Of a DNA stretch of 64,000 nt, positions 9,128-17,526 are shown piece after piece (position 1 is the stretch's first letter; the number at the start of each line of letters is the position of its first letter). Position numbers and translations under genes: made by a program. Source of the DNA: a virus; IMG/VR virus record IMGVR_UViG_3300020442_000005, positions 186,001 through 250,000 of that record; one strand, 5' to 3'. The notes under the pieces are model-generated. The model was not told the origin of the DNA. It did not search any database and saw only the letters and a list, made by a program, of their open reading frames with translations.

Positions 9128-9898
9128 ATGAAAAACAGAAGATTAGCCGAACTTGCAGGATTGATTCATCGATCAACCACTGAAGAGCTTAAGCCTTTAA
9201 ATGAATCCGCTCGACTCCTTCTAGAAGAAGAGGAAGAAGGCGGTGGTGATGACGAAGGCGGAGGAGAGGGCCTAGATCTATTTGGTGGCGAAGGCGGCGA
9301 CGATGCTGGAGATGATGCTGGCGGAGATGAAGCCGGCGATGAGGGCGATGAAGAAAAAGGCGATGAAGATGCCGAAGAGGAAGCCGAACCAGAAGTTGAG
9401 CCGGCTGAAACTCTTAAAACAAAAGACATCGCAAAGTATGGTCCCGGTGAAATAGACAAAGAAATCGATTCCGTAATAACTAATATATTCTCGGATTCAA
9501 CAATGCGTGCAAAAGTTCAATCGAAAACTTCGTTAGGTTATCCTGGCGCCGCAGAGCTTGATCTGGAAGAATCCTTTAGCAAATCCATGAAAAATAAATC
9601 ACTTGCCTTTCTGATGGAGGATTCAAAAGAACCTGCATATGAGCAGATTGATATTGGTCATTTTACATCTGAGGTTGCACGCTATATAAATAATTACCAG
9701 AACCTATTGGATATTGAAGGTATGTTATTTAATAAAGCAAGACAATTTTTGTTGAACCAAATCGGAAAAGAAGCCGAAGGTGAGTTTGTTGAATTGCTGG
9801 CTACAAAGTTTGGTTTGGATTTTAAAGAAGACTTTACCGAAACTAGTCCCGCATTCAACCCTACGGCAGTTGGTGCCAGCGCAGCCGCGGGAGCATAA
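9128..9898 (+). CDS. Acidic scaffold/prohead core-like protein
   Basis: 256 aa. The N-terminus NRRLAELAGL carries the LAG motif shared with other virion-type proteins, followed by LLLEEEE. Residues 33-100 are almost only Asp, Glu and Gly. The C-terminal half is helical and ends in Ala/Gly. Strongly acidic, protease-prone proteins of this kind form the prohead core in T4-like phages, and this is the most scaffold-like gene in the window. Function is inferred from composition and position. Confidence 0.65.
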   Translation: MKNRRLAELAGLIHRSTTEELKPLNESARLLLEEEEEGGGDDEGGGEGLDLFGGEGGDDAGDDAGGDEAGDEGDEEKGDEDAEEEAEPEVEPAETLKTKDIAKYGPGEIDKEIDSVITNIFSDSTMRAKVQSKTSLGYPGAAELDLEESFSKSMKNKSLAFLMEDSKEPAYEQIDIGHFTSEVARYINNYQNLLDIEGMLFNKARQFLLNQIGKEAEGEFVELLATKFGLDFKEDFTETSPAFNPTAVGASAAAGA

Positions 9899-10188
9899 TG
9901 TCAGCTCCGAAAAAATATGATTTCACCGGTCGGAAAAGCGTACATATTCATATCATGAAATCTCAGCATGCTGAATTTCGTTCTCGGGTAATGTTGGCTG
10001 GATTAACCATGCAAGACGTTTTAGAGGAATGCGCAATCCGGATTGCTGAAGGTGATTCATATATGGAGAAGTTAATAAATGATGTCATTGATAAAAAAGC
10101 TAAAGGCGAGCTTCAAGTTGCTAAAGCAGAAATTGAGTCTATCTACGAAGCAATTAAGTCAGCAAGAGACGACGAAGATACAGAATAG
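9898..10188 (+). CDS. Small protein with possible ribbon-helix-helix fold
   Basis: 96 aa. KSVHIHIMKSQHAEFRSRV followed by GLTMQDVLEECAIRI reads as a beta strand and two helices, as in ribbon-helix-helix proteins, then a charged helix. It starts at the last base of the previous stop codon (TAATG). I do not recognise the family with certainty. Confidence 0.6.
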   Translation: MSAPKKYDFTGRKSVHIHIMKSQHAEFRSRVMLAGLTMQDVLEECAIRIAEGDSYMEKLINDVIDKKAKGELQVAKAEIESIYEAIKSARDDEDTE

Positions 10189-10414
10189 ATTAGACGCATT
10201 AGAGAGCGAAAATAAGGAACTAGCACGTGCTCTTGAGGTTGTTACTAAATCGTTAATCTTGACGGCAAACAGCTTAGAAGAAATTGCGTTTGTTCAAAAG
10301 AAACACTTGATAGAAACTGAAGCGCTCATGATCGTAATAGAAGATCTAAATTCCTTGCTTAATCCAAAAAATAACCTTCTCAAATACGACTTACTCAACG
10401 AGCCACATAATTAA
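10079..10414 (+). CDS. Coiled-coil hypothetical protein
   Basis: Up to 111 aa with heptad-like LDALESENKELARALEVV and further helices, no recognised domain. ATG 10079 has GGAG ten bases upstream but would overlap the previous gene by 110 nt. A later start is possible because the most protein-like part begins near 10180. Start uncertain. Confidence 0.5.
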   Translation: MMSLIKKLKASFKLLKQKLSLSTKQLSQQETTKIQNRLDALESENKELARALEVVTKSLILTANSLEEIAFVQKKHLIETEALMIVIEDLNSLLNPKNNLLKYDLLNEPHN

Positions 10415-10464
10415 TACTGTGGTCAAACCACGTTAATTGTAAACATCGTTTGAGGTATTGTATA

Positions 10465-10734
10465 ATGTCAATAGAAGAAATTAAAGCAGCTGTGCAGAAC
10501 ATGCCGGCTGAAAAAGTAGATAAGTTAAAGAAAGATTTATATCTTGAAAGCAAATCAAAAGGTGTTTTAGATGCCGTACAGGAAAAGGTTATTTCTAGAA
10601 AGCTCCTTGTTTTTGCAGCTGCCACCACATTATTTATCTGGTCAGGCTTAGATGCAGATATTTGGGGTATGATTGCAATGTGCTACATCGGTGGACAGTC
10701 AGCAATCGATTTTGCAAAAATTTGGAAAGCATAA
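10465..10734 (+). CDS. Small membrane protein, possible holin
   Basis: 89 aa. A charged N-terminal helix of about 45 residues is followed by two hydrophobic segments, KLLVFAAATTLFIWSGL and IWGMIAMCYIGGQSAI. ATG 10465 is chosen because GAGG lies 9 bases upstream. It is directly followed by a spanin-like gene, so a lysis role is a reasonable guess, not proof. Confidence 0.55.
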   Translation: MSIEEIKAAVQNMPAEKVDKLKKDLYLESKSKGVLDAVQEKVISRKLLVFAAATTLFIWSGLDADIWGMIAMCYIGGQSAIDFAKIWKA

Positions 10735-10747
10735 ACCAGGAGAAATT

Positions 10748-11155
10748 GTGTTTGCTGTTTTATTATTTATTGGATTAGCTTTTGCTGATGATATTGTAAC
10801 CATTCGTAAAGGCGAAAAAGCTCCATTTGATGGTACTTTACTTTCTCCAAATGCCGCGGCAAAGATTATCACCGAAACAGATTACACACTTGAAAAGTGT
10901 TTGATCGATGCCAGACGTGAAAAATCATTGCTTGAAGCTAAACTTACACTAGAAAGAAAAAATGTTGAATCTGAGCTAGCTGCCTGCACATTAAAGTACA
11001 CTGAAATGCAAAAACTCTACGAACAGCAGATCGATTACTTGGAAAAACGATCATCGCTTCCTCAATGGCAAACTCCAGCATATTTCACCGGCGGTGTTGT
11101 TGTGGGCGCCGCTTTGGTTTATGGATCTAGCTTAATTTTAAAAAACATTCAATAG
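10748..11155 (+). CDS. Secreted/anchored coiled-coil protein, spanin-like
   Basis: 135 aa from GTG 10748, which follows CCAGGAGA at ideal spacing. The N-terminus FAVLLFIGLAFADD looks like a cleavable signal peptide (cleavage after AFA). Next comes GEKAPFDGTLLSPNAAA, a coiled coil with Glu/Lys/Leu heptads, and a C-terminal membrane segment FTGGVVVGAALVYGSSLIL. This layout resembles envelope-spanning lysis proteins (spanins) and is common in large marine phages. With the preceding membrane gene it may form a lysis pair. Confidence 0.6.
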   Translation: MFAVLLFIGLAFADDIVTIRKGEKAPFDGTLLSPNAAAKIITETDYTLEKCLIDARREKSLLEAKLTLERKNVESELAACTLKYTEMQKLYEQQIDYLEKRSSLPQWQTPAYFTGGVVVGAALVYGSSLILKNIQ

Positions 11156-11165
11156 GTAAAAGATT

Positions 11166-12263
11166 ATGAGCACTACAGACGACAAATTGGTTGGATATTT
11201 TGATACAGATGAGCCCGACTTGCCAATCGATGCGGCAGAACATACAAGCAGCCAGATATCTGTAGTTGCGCCTCCGATTGAAGATGAAAAGTACGTGCCG
11301 GCAACACCGAAAGAGTTAGGGGTTGCTGTTCAAGCCATAGCCGAGAAAGTACCTGCTGGCCAAGTGGAAAGATTTTATAAAGAAGCGCTTGACTTATTAG
11401 AGGATTGCGTCAATAAATCGAAAGATGTACCTGAAAATCTTTATCTAGCGGACGAGGAACCAATAAAAAGACCAATTATTGTGCAAAAAGAATCAAAAAA
11501 ACGTGTGAACAGACGTCTAGTTGATTATATTATATATGAACGTAGCAAAAAAGGAGTTCATATGTTAAATGAAACTAGTAAAAAAAGAAACCCAGTCGAA
11601 GACGAATATGATTTCGACGATGATGTCGAGTTCCACCCGGATGCAGATGACTTGATTGCATTTATGGAGGAAACCGGTGAGGAAGATGCTGCCAATGTGT
11701 ACGGCGCCACAGCGGCTGCAGCCGAAGAGGCAAATGCAGAGTTCTCACTAACAGACGTCCTCAAATCAAGGGTTTTCCCAAAGGCCGGCCGTGAAAGTGC
11801 AATTCATAACAAGATTGAAAGAGACATGTTTCAAACGTTGAGAATTGTTGATTCAGCTCCACAAGTATCACACAGGCTTACAAGTCTCATTCAGTCTCAA
11901 TATGGATACGACGCGTTTCTTGATTCAATGTATCATGCGGATTTGTTATCAGATGAATCTCTCGCAGAGCTTGAAGCCAACCCAGAGTCTATTGGACAAT
12001 CGTCTTTGTACAAGTATTTTACTAGCATTGCATTTGTTCGCCCAACCATCAAAGAGCTAGAAAAAATGGCTGAGCTTGGTCCGGATGTTTTTGATTTTAA
12101 GCGAAGAAAATCTCAGATATCACCATCCGATGCGAATCGTATAATCAAGGCCGTAAAAGATGCATGGTCTCGGAAATCTGCTAGCCAGAGATCAAACATC
12201 GCTCGTAAGGCAGCAACAAACATGACCGAATTTGAAAATCGTGACAAATCAGTTATGGGATAA
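11166..12263 (+). CDS. Virion-type hypothetical protein
   Basis: 365 aa, unrecognised. The N-terminal third is acidic and probably disordered. Around residue 135 is LNETSKKRNPVEDEYD followed by an Ala/Glu-rich stretch. The C-terminal half is helical with DANRIIKAVKDAWSRKS. It lies in the structural-type operon. AGGTAAAAG precedes the ATG. Confidence 0.6.
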   Translation: MSTTDDKLVGYFDTDEPDLPIDAAEHTSSQISVVAPPIEDEKYVPATPKELGVAVQAIAEKVPAGQVERFYKEALDLLEDCVNKSKDVPENLYLADEEPIKRPIIVQKESKKRVNRRLVDYIIYERSKKGVHMLNETSKKRNPVEDEYDFDDDVEFHPDADDLIAFMEETGEEDAANVYGATAAAAEEANAEFSLTDVLKSRVFPKAGRESAIHNKIERDMFQTLRIVDSAPQVSHRLTSLIQSQYGYDAFLDSMYHADLLSDESLAELEANPESIGQSSLYKYFTSIAFVRPTIKELEKMAELGPDVFDFKRRKSQISPSDANRIIKAVKDAWSRKSASQRSNIARKAATNMTEFENRDKSVMG

Positions 12264-12270
12264 AAACAAA

Positions 12271-12624
12271 ATGAAGATGGCAGATTTAATGAGTGGTTAT
12301 TTAGATAAAAAAGAGGCCGGAATGCTTACGGAAGCAAAGGTTAGTACATCAAGGCTTCCGGTCACTACTAAAAAATCAATTGATTGGCAAGTTAGAGACG
12401 ATCCGCCTCGATATGTCAAAAAATTTAAGTTTAAATCGCATGAAAATTTTCTAAATTTCATGATTGCAGTTTTTCAGTATGAAAATAGTGTAAAGCACAA
12501 TGCCAAAATAACTGTCGGGTACCCAGAAGTAATTTTCGAGGTTTGGACCCACACTCTCGATGAAATTACGGATATGGATAAAGAGTATTGCAGAGAGGTT
12601 GATCACATATACAGAGAGCTGTAA
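12271..12624 (+). CDS. Pterin-4a-carbinolamine dehydratase-fold protein
   Basis: 117 aa from ATG 12271. Residues 50-112 follow the PCD/DCoH pattern: KFKFKSHENFLNFMIAVF, a His-Asn in place of the His-His-Pro motif (KHNAKI), YPEVIFEVWTHT and DMDKEYCREVD. The catalytic His-His-Pro is only partly kept (Lys-His-Asn), while the Thr-His pair is present. Catalysis is doubtful, and a structural reuse of the fold is likely. The leader ends in MLTEAKV, a possible processing site. Confidence 0.65.
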   Translation: MKMADLMSGYLDKKEAGMLTEAKVSTSRLPVTTKKSIDWQVRDDPPRYVKKFKFKSHENFLNFMIAVFQYENSVKHNAKITVGYPEVIFEVWTHTLDEITDMDKEYCREVDHIYREL

Positions 12625-12625
12625 T

Positions 12626-12970
12626 GTGAGCAACATATACGACAGTTATCTCAGCCAAGATACGCCGGTCATCAGTTATGATGACAGGTGCATTGTTGTA
12701 TTCGATGAAAATAAATCGTTGATTGGTAAATTTAACAAAATACTTAAAAATGAAAATAATAACACTGATTTTGTTATGTTCTTTTCAATCGGAACCGGTG
12801 CTGTTTATTATTTTGGAATTAAACCCACAAAAATCATAATTAATAATGATAGCAAACAAATGATCGTAACGGCGGAAGACTTTACAGTATCATCAGTAAC
12901 GGTTGACAGAAAACACAACCAGTATGCAATGACAGTTGAGGCGAAAAATGAAAAATATACTAGGAATTAA
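12626..12970 (+). CDS. Hypothetical protein
   Basis: 114 aa, unrecognised and rich in beta-type residues (CIVVFDENKSLIGKF, FVMFFSIGTGAVYYF). GTG 12626 is chosen because it lies just after the previous stop and avoids a long overlap. The 3' end overlaps the next gene by 23 nt. Confidence 0.5.
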   Translation: MSNIYDSYLSQDTPVISYDDRCIVVFDENKSLIGKFNKILKNENNNTDFVMFFSIGTGAVYYFGIKPTKIIINNDSKQMIVTAEDFTVSSVTVDRKHNQYAMTVEAKNEKYTRN

Positions 12971-13580
12971 TCTTCAGGATCTTTTAAAAGAGGCTGTAAA
13001 AGAATCTGTTGGCGACATCGTTTCCTCTAAGGGAAGTGATAATGAAAAACTTAAGCAAAAACAAGCTGCGCATGCGATGAAAAGTTTCAAGGCAGCCAAA
13101 AAGTCAAAACAAGGCATCGATAAAGACGAAGACAAAACTGGAACTGCAGTTGATGAAGATGAAGATACAGCAGGTCTTATAAATAAAAAAAGCTCATCAG
13201 AAGAAACACCCGATGTTGATTTACCAGCTATTATTGATTTAATAGGTAGCATCCGTTCAGGTAGATCATTAAAAGATAAGGATGTACTAAAAGACTTTAA
13301 GATTTATTTTAAAAGACTGAATGGAAATGAACGCCTGGCTCTGTACGCCTTCTTGACCGGTATATCAAAAATCATGTTGGCGCCAGAATCTGAAGATCTT
13401 GAAAAGGTCAAGAAACCGTCATCAGACCCTTATTCTGTGCAAATGGACAGAGAAATTGAGAAGAAAAAATCAGATTCAGACAGTAAATCATCTAGCAAAA
13501 AATCTGATGATACACCTATCATGATCGGTGAGGCTCAAGACAAGACCGATATACTACGCAAACTCAGAGTTTACCGGTAA
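12948..13580 (+). CDS. Virion-type protein with N-terminal leader
   Basis: 210 aa from ATG 12948, with GAGG 6-10 bases upstream. The N-terminus MKNILGINLQDLLKEAVKES resembles the leader family. A Lys/Glu/Asp-rich disordered region follows (residues 25-85), then a helical domain (VDLPAIIDLIGSIRSG to YAFLTGISKIML) and a Ser/Lys tail. Family unknown. Confidence 0.6.
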   Translation: MKNILGINLQDLLKEAVKESVGDIVSSKGSDNEKLKQKQAAHAMKSFKAAKKSKQGIDKDEDKTGTAVDEDEDTAGLINKKSSSEETPDVDLPAIIDLIGSIRSGRSLKDKDVLKDFKIYFKRLNGNERLALYAFLTGISKIMLAPESEDLEKVKKPSSDPYSVQMDREIEKKKSDSDSKSSSKKSDDTPIMIGEAQDKTDILRKLRVYR

Positions 13581-13584
13581 CGAT

Positions 13585-14166
13585 ATGTCCAAGTTAAGAA
13601 GAGTAATCCGAAAAATATTATTAGAAAGCATGACCAACAAAGCGTGGTCGTTCTTTAACCAGCAAGATGGTTTTGAACAAATGACTCGAAGAGAAGTGCC
13701 ATCAAAAGAATTGCTGAGTAGCAATAGAAATGTTTACTATGGCCGCTATATTTTAGACAACTGCCAAACTTTGTTTCAGATTGAAGAAACCGAGATATAC
13801 GACTTTGTTAATAATGAAGGTGTGCAGGTTGTATATATACATGGCTTGAGATCGACGCCACCGATGGAATGCCAGGGTAAAGGTATGGGAACACACGTGA
13901 TGAACAAGATTATGGAGTTCGCTGATTCTTTGGGCATGGGTGTCGCGGGAGAAGTTGTACCCTACGGATCCTCTAAAATGTCACGCGATGACATGAGAGC
14001 ATTTGACGCCAGGTTTGGTCTGTTTCCACTTGAACATTATTTACAGTTCCTCGATCCACTCGATGCAGCAGATGAGGACGTGATGTATGAAATTAACGAG
14101 TTTATTAATTCAAACACTGACATGGTGTGGAGACCAGCAAAAGGATCAATGCCGGAGCCACTATGA
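13585..14166 (+). CDS. Leader-bearing GNAT-like acetyltransferase
   Basis: 193 aa. Residues 1-15 are the leader MSKLRRVIRKILLES. The body contains VVYIHGLRSTPPMECQGKGMGTHV and MNKIMEFADSLGMGV, matching GNAT motif A, where Q/R-x-x-G-x-G/A holds acetyl-CoA. An acyl transfer activity is therefore likely, but the acceptor is unknown. The previous gene ends 4 bases before this ATG. A GNAT domain behind a virion leader suggests an enzyme delivered in the particle (inference). Confidence 0.65.
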   Translation: MSKLRRVIRKILLESMTNKAWSFFNQQDGFEQMTRREVPSKELLSSNRNVYYGRYILDNCQTLFQIEETEIYDFVNNEGVQVVYIHGLRSTPPMECQGKGMGTHVMNKIMEFADSLGMGVAGEVVPYGSSKMSRDDMRAFDARFGLFPLEHYLQFLDPLDAADEDVMYEINEFINSNTDMVWRPAKGSMPEPL

Positions 14167-14417
14167 AAACACTACGAGAAACAATACGAAGAATCATACT
14201 CGAGACGAAGTCACACCGATGTTTGAGCGGCAAATTGGTTGATAAAGACAGTATGGAATGTTATAACGATGTTTGCATGCGTATCGAAGATATGACCTAC
14301 GAGCGTGATTTAAACAACAGAGGTACAGCAAATCGAGCTTATTACAATGGCGTTCTTTCAGATTTGCGCAAAAGAAGACGCCGCCTAGAAAAATTACATG
14401 GGATAAACAAAAGATAA
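14163..14417 (+). CDS. Small leader-bearing basic protein
   Basis: 84 aa. It begins MKTLRETIRRIILETKSHR, a clear leader, then CLSGKLVDKDSMECYNDVC with paired Cys and a very basic C-terminal helix (DLRKRRRRLEKLHG). It overlaps the GNAT-like gene by 4 nt (ATGA). DNA binding in the head is plausible, but no family is recognised. Confidence 0.6.
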   Translation: MKTLRETIRRIILETKSHRCLSGKLVDKDSMECYNDVCMRIEDMTYERDLNNRGTANRAYYNGVLSDLRKRRRRLEKLHGINKR

Positions 14418-14419
14418 CA

Positions 14420-14429
14420 TATAATTATA
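14420..14429 (+). promoter_or_regulatory. Palindromic TATAATTATA element (candidate late promoter)
   Basis: Exact copy of the 10-bp palindrome, followed by a second overlapping TATAAT (14426-14431), 50 bp upstream of the ParB-like leader-bearing gene. No -35 is recognisable. Confidence 0.55.
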
Positions 14430-14479
14430 ATGTAGATCCGCTAGGACATTATTAACTAAAACTAAATAGGAAACAAAAA

Positions 14480-15742
14480 ATGAGAGATTTAAATTATCTG
14501 CGAAAACTCGTGATGGAGACTATTGAAGAAGATGTCAGAAAGTCTTCTAGAAATAGAAAGAGACTTTCAGAATCATCGAAGGAAAAGTTACATAAAAGAA
14601 AATTGGCCGAGGGTCTAAGAAAAGCAAAATTGCTTTTAGAAGAGGAGCAAGATGTTCCTACTGAAGTAGCTGCATCTGAAGGCGAAGGTGAAGGCGGCGG
14701 GACATCGGTTGAAAGTCTGACGACAGCTACCGACATTAATAAAGTAGATGCAAAATCACTTGCGGCCGCAATCTTCGGTGGGTCCGGTGCTGAAACGGTT
14801 TTGCAAGCAATGAAAGATGTTACAAAAGGCAAAGAGAAAGATTGGGCGACTGGCGCACTTAAAGGTAATGGCGTTACTGATGTTGACTCTATGAAGACCG
14901 CTGCTGAACAGATTTTCGGTTCGCAAGATGAGCTTGAAACGCGGATCAAAGATCTTAGCGGAATGGTAAATAATGCTACGGGATTTGCAAAGCCGGAAAT
15001 GCCAGCGTTCGAAAAAAATGATTTCGACGCAATTGCCGATGCGTTAGATGCAACCGATGGTGGCGACATGGCAGTCGACTTTGAAGCTGACTACAAAGAC
15101 GGTATAGAAGGTTTTGCAGACTACAAAAAGAGACTGGAAACAGGTGAAGGGCCATCCGGCAATCAAATGAGAAGAAAGTCCAGCACTCTTACTGATGCAG
15201 ATGAAAAAGAAGTAAAAAATGAAAGTGTATCTAGATGGGCAAAGCTTGCCGGCTTGCCGCTTCTCACTGAAATTAATAATGATCCGCGGTTTCCGTTTTC
15301 GGGAGCTGGTGAAGTTATGCCCGGCGCAAAAAATCGTAAAGATTCCAAATCAGCAAATTACGATCACTCAACAGCTTCTGGCTCTGCGAAGCAGTTTTTG
15401 GAAAAAGGCGAAGGTACTGGAGACCAGACGAAGGTAGAAAGAGCTCAAAACGCAAAAAATGCTAATCTTAAACCTACGCAAACAAACGTTAAAGCTGCAA
15501 AATCATTGCTTTTCGCTTTTTGCAATTCTGGATTAGACTTTGATGGCGCATACGCAGATCAAGAAGGCCACATACTTGATGGTCACCATCGCTGGTCCGG
15601 ACAGTATTTAAGAACGAAAGGTGAGGCAGAGCATACAAACTTGCACATCATTCACCGACCCGAAGGACAGGATGTACCAACTTTCCTAACGATGTTAACG
15701 GCTATTGGTCAAGCACTCGGACGTCCAACAAAACTCAAGTAA
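14480..15742 (+). CDS. Leader-bearing protein with ParB/sulfiredoxin-like domain
   Basis: 420 aa. The N-terminus (RDLNYLRKLVMETIEED) is leader-like and basic. The middle is acidic and Ala-rich. Near residue 250 is RWAKLAGLPLLTE, the LAG motif shared with other virion-type proteins. The C-terminal 70 residues contain EGHILDGHHRWSGQY, the G-x-x-D-G-H-H-R loop of ParB/Srx-fold proteins, which bind nucleotides and in some cases cut DNA or transfer phosphate. A perfect hairpin terminator follows. Confidence 0.7.
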   Translation: MRDLNYLRKLVMETIEEDVRKSSRNRKRLSESSKEKLHKRKLAEGLRKAKLLLEEEQDVPTEVAASEGEGEGGGTSVESLTTATDINKVDAKSLAAAIFGGSGAETVLQAMKDVTKGKEKDWATGALKGNGVTDVDSMKTAAEQIFGSQDELETRIKDLSGMVNNATGFAKPEMPAFEKNDFDAIADALDATDGGDMAVDFEADYKDGIEGFADYKKRLETGEGPSGNQMRRKSSTLTDADEKEVKNESVSRWAKLAGLPLLTEINNDPRFPFSGAGEVMPGAKNRKDSKSANYDHSTASGSAKQFLEKGEGTGDQTKVERAQNAKNANLKPTQTNVKAAKSLLFAFCNSGLDFDGAYADQEGHILDGHHRWSGQYLRTKGEAEHTNLHIIHRPEGQDVPTFLTMLTAIGQALGRPTKLK

Positions 15743-15764
15743 TTAGCTTTACCGCGGTAAGAAT

Positions 15765-15790
15765 AAAAGAGGAGCATGCTCCTCTTTTTT
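15765..15790 (+). terminator. Rho-independent terminator
   Basis: A 24-nt perfect palindrome, AAAAGAGGAGCA with its complement, folds into a GC-containing stem followed directly by T residues, 22 bp after the ParB-like gene. Both arms end in A or T runs, so it could work in both directions. Confidence 0.85.
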
Positions 15791-15819
15791 AATTTACTGT
15801 ATATATTCGTGTTTACGGG

Positions 15820-15829
15820 TATAATTATA
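15820..15829 (+). promoter_or_regulatory. Palindromic TATAATTATA element (candidate late promoter)
   Basis: Exact copy between the terminator and the 401-aa virion-type gene, 25 bp before its ATG. It is the only copy with a plausible -35 (CTGTAT at 15797-15802, 17 bp upstream). Confidence 0.6.
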
Positions 15830-15854
15830 CTCAGAGACTTGGAGATTTTATTTT

Positions 15855-17060
15855 ATGGTAAAAATTATTAATGAGGCTATATTCAGCGCTATAGCAAACG
15901 CCTTAGGCGCTGGAAACCTGTGGACTGTTCTTAAAGGGAGATTTTTGCAGATGATCCGTGGCTGGACTGCAATTGCGGATATCTGGAAAGCTGAAACGCA
16001 GGAAGAGCTAGATAAAGCATGGGCATCATACAACGATGACATTGAACAAATTAAGGGCCGATACAGACAGGCTGAAACAGAATTTGCCAAAAACAATTCT
16101 GTTATTAATAGTTCCTTTGGTGACCATTTAATTTTTATGCATCCTGCACTGGCAATGACAACTGCCTTGTTTGAGCCATTGATGGATCAGACCTATAGAC
16201 AGGATACCCGGGCATTGCTTGCATACACTGGAATTGATCGATGGGGACTAACGCCAGACTTTATATCCACTTGGATTGATGAACAGCCAGATGAAGAGAG
16301 AAGACTTACTCGAACAACCACGACTGATTCCAAGGGTGTAACAACAACATCAGATACTTTTGTGGTTGTGCCAAAAAACAAAAAAGACAAGGTAAGCCAA
16401 ATCATGTCTTTATTTCTAGCGGAAGACAATAAGGCTGGTAAACCGTTATTGAATGAAAACTTTTCGAAGAAAGACGCAAAAAAGTTAGCAGTGACTATTT
16501 CTAAAGCTTACGAGTCTGAAGGCGTTTTTGCGGAAATGCAAGCCATCGCAGAAAAGATTCTCGAGAGTAAACAAACACTTATTGCAGAAGTGGTGACACC
16601 ATCAGCTCAAACTCTAAAACTCTTATCTGATCTGTTATCAGCACCAAGCCCAGAAGAGTTTATACAGATCATGACTAACATTGCAAAAATTAATCCAAAA
16701 TTATCTGATATGAAACCTGGGGACTTTGCTAGTCAAATCGATGGTTCGATTGAACAAATCAAAAACGATGAAAATATTTTGCAGGACATTAAAAACCAAC
16801 TAAAGGTAGAAGAAGTGGATGATAATATATTGAGATCCATGGTTTTTGAATCGGCAAGAAACAATTTTGCAGCTGCCACGTTAGATTCCTTGGAGTCTAT
16901 ATATGAGAATACCATAGAGCTGCTTATGGAGGGAGTAACAGAGAAAGGGCTAAAGGCAATGAAGAGTACTGAAGTTGGGAAGACTTACGCTAATCTTATT
17001 GAAAATAATATACAAATACTTGAAGACGCGATAAAATCACTTGAAACATTAGAACAGTAA
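15855..17060 (+). CDS. Virion-type protein with short leader
   Basis: 401 aa, helical throughout, unrecognised. The N-terminus MVKIINEAIF contains an I-x-E processing-type site at residue 7. An Asp/Thr-rich segment (TRTTTTDSKGVTTTSDT) lies near residue 155. It stands alone between a terminator plus palindromic element and the next small gene. Confidence 0.6.
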   Translation: MVKIINEAIFSAIANALGAGNLWTVLKGRFLQMIRGWTAIADIWKAETQEELDKAWASYNDDIEQIKGRYRQAETEFAKNNSVINSSFGDHLIFMHPALAMTTALFEPLMDQTYRQDTRALLAYTGIDRWGLTPDFISTWIDEQPDEERRLTRTTTTDSKGVTTTSDTFVVVPKNKKDKVSQIMSLFLAEDNKAGKPLLNENFSKKDAKKLAVTISKAYESEGVFAEMQAIAEKILESKQTLIAEVVTPSAQTLKLLSDLLSAPSPEEFIQIMTNIAKINPKLSDMKPGDFASQIDGSIEQIKNDENILQDIKNQLKVEEVDDNILRSMVFESARNNFAAATLDSLESIYENTIELLMEGVTEKGLKAMKSTEVGKTYANLIENNIQILEDAIKSLETLEQ

Positions 17061-17074
17061 ACAAGGAGTTCTTC

Positions 17075-17464
17075 ATGCCAACCAAATCAAAAAGAAAATG
17101 GGTACCTGAAATTTGTTACGAGGAATACGACGAAGACGGATTGACAGGTGGACTGCCATTTATTCAAGTTCCTTCAACCCACGAAACACCTGATATTTTA
17201 TTCATGTTTGCCAGCAAGGAATCTGGTGAAATGACAATCGGTGATGACGGTGAGCCCGAGCCAATAGTCGAAATGGAACTTAATCAATACGCGTGTATGA
17301 AATATTTACAAGAGGGTCTAAGTGAAGAGGACTATGACAAAGTCCGCATATGCTTAGGATTGTTACCTCTTAACGAAGCGAGAGAAAAGGGTAAGCAAAA
17401 CAACGTTGGCAAGTTTGTTGAAACAATCAAAACTCAAATACAAGAAACAAAAGAAAGTTTATAA
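17075..17464 (+). CDS. Hypothetical protein
   Basis: 129 aa, acidic. It opens KWVPEICYEEYDEDGLTGG, with PFIQVPSTHETPDILFMFASK after it, and a Gln/Lys-rich C-terminus. I recognise no domain. AAGGAG precedes the ATG, 14 bp after the previous gene. Confidence 0.6.
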   Translation: MPTKSKRKWVPEICYEEYDEDGLTGGLPFIQVPSTHETPDILFMFASKESGEMTIGDDGEPEPIVEMELNQYACMKYLQEGLSEEDYDKVRICLGLLPLNEAREKGKQNNVGKFVETIKTQIQETKESL

Positions 17465-17469
17465 AAAAA

Positions 17470-17498
17470 GTGTAAAACTGCCTCTGCAAGATTATAAT
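17470..17498 (+). promoter_or_regulatory. TGTA-class promoter upstream of the nuclease gene
   Basis: GTGTAA at 17470-17475 and TATAAT at 17493-17498 with a 17-bp spacer, 29 bp before the ATG. Same spacing as at least eight other sites in the window. Confidence 0.7.
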
Positions 17499-17526
17499 AT
17501 AGACGTCCAATAACTCAGGAGAGAAT

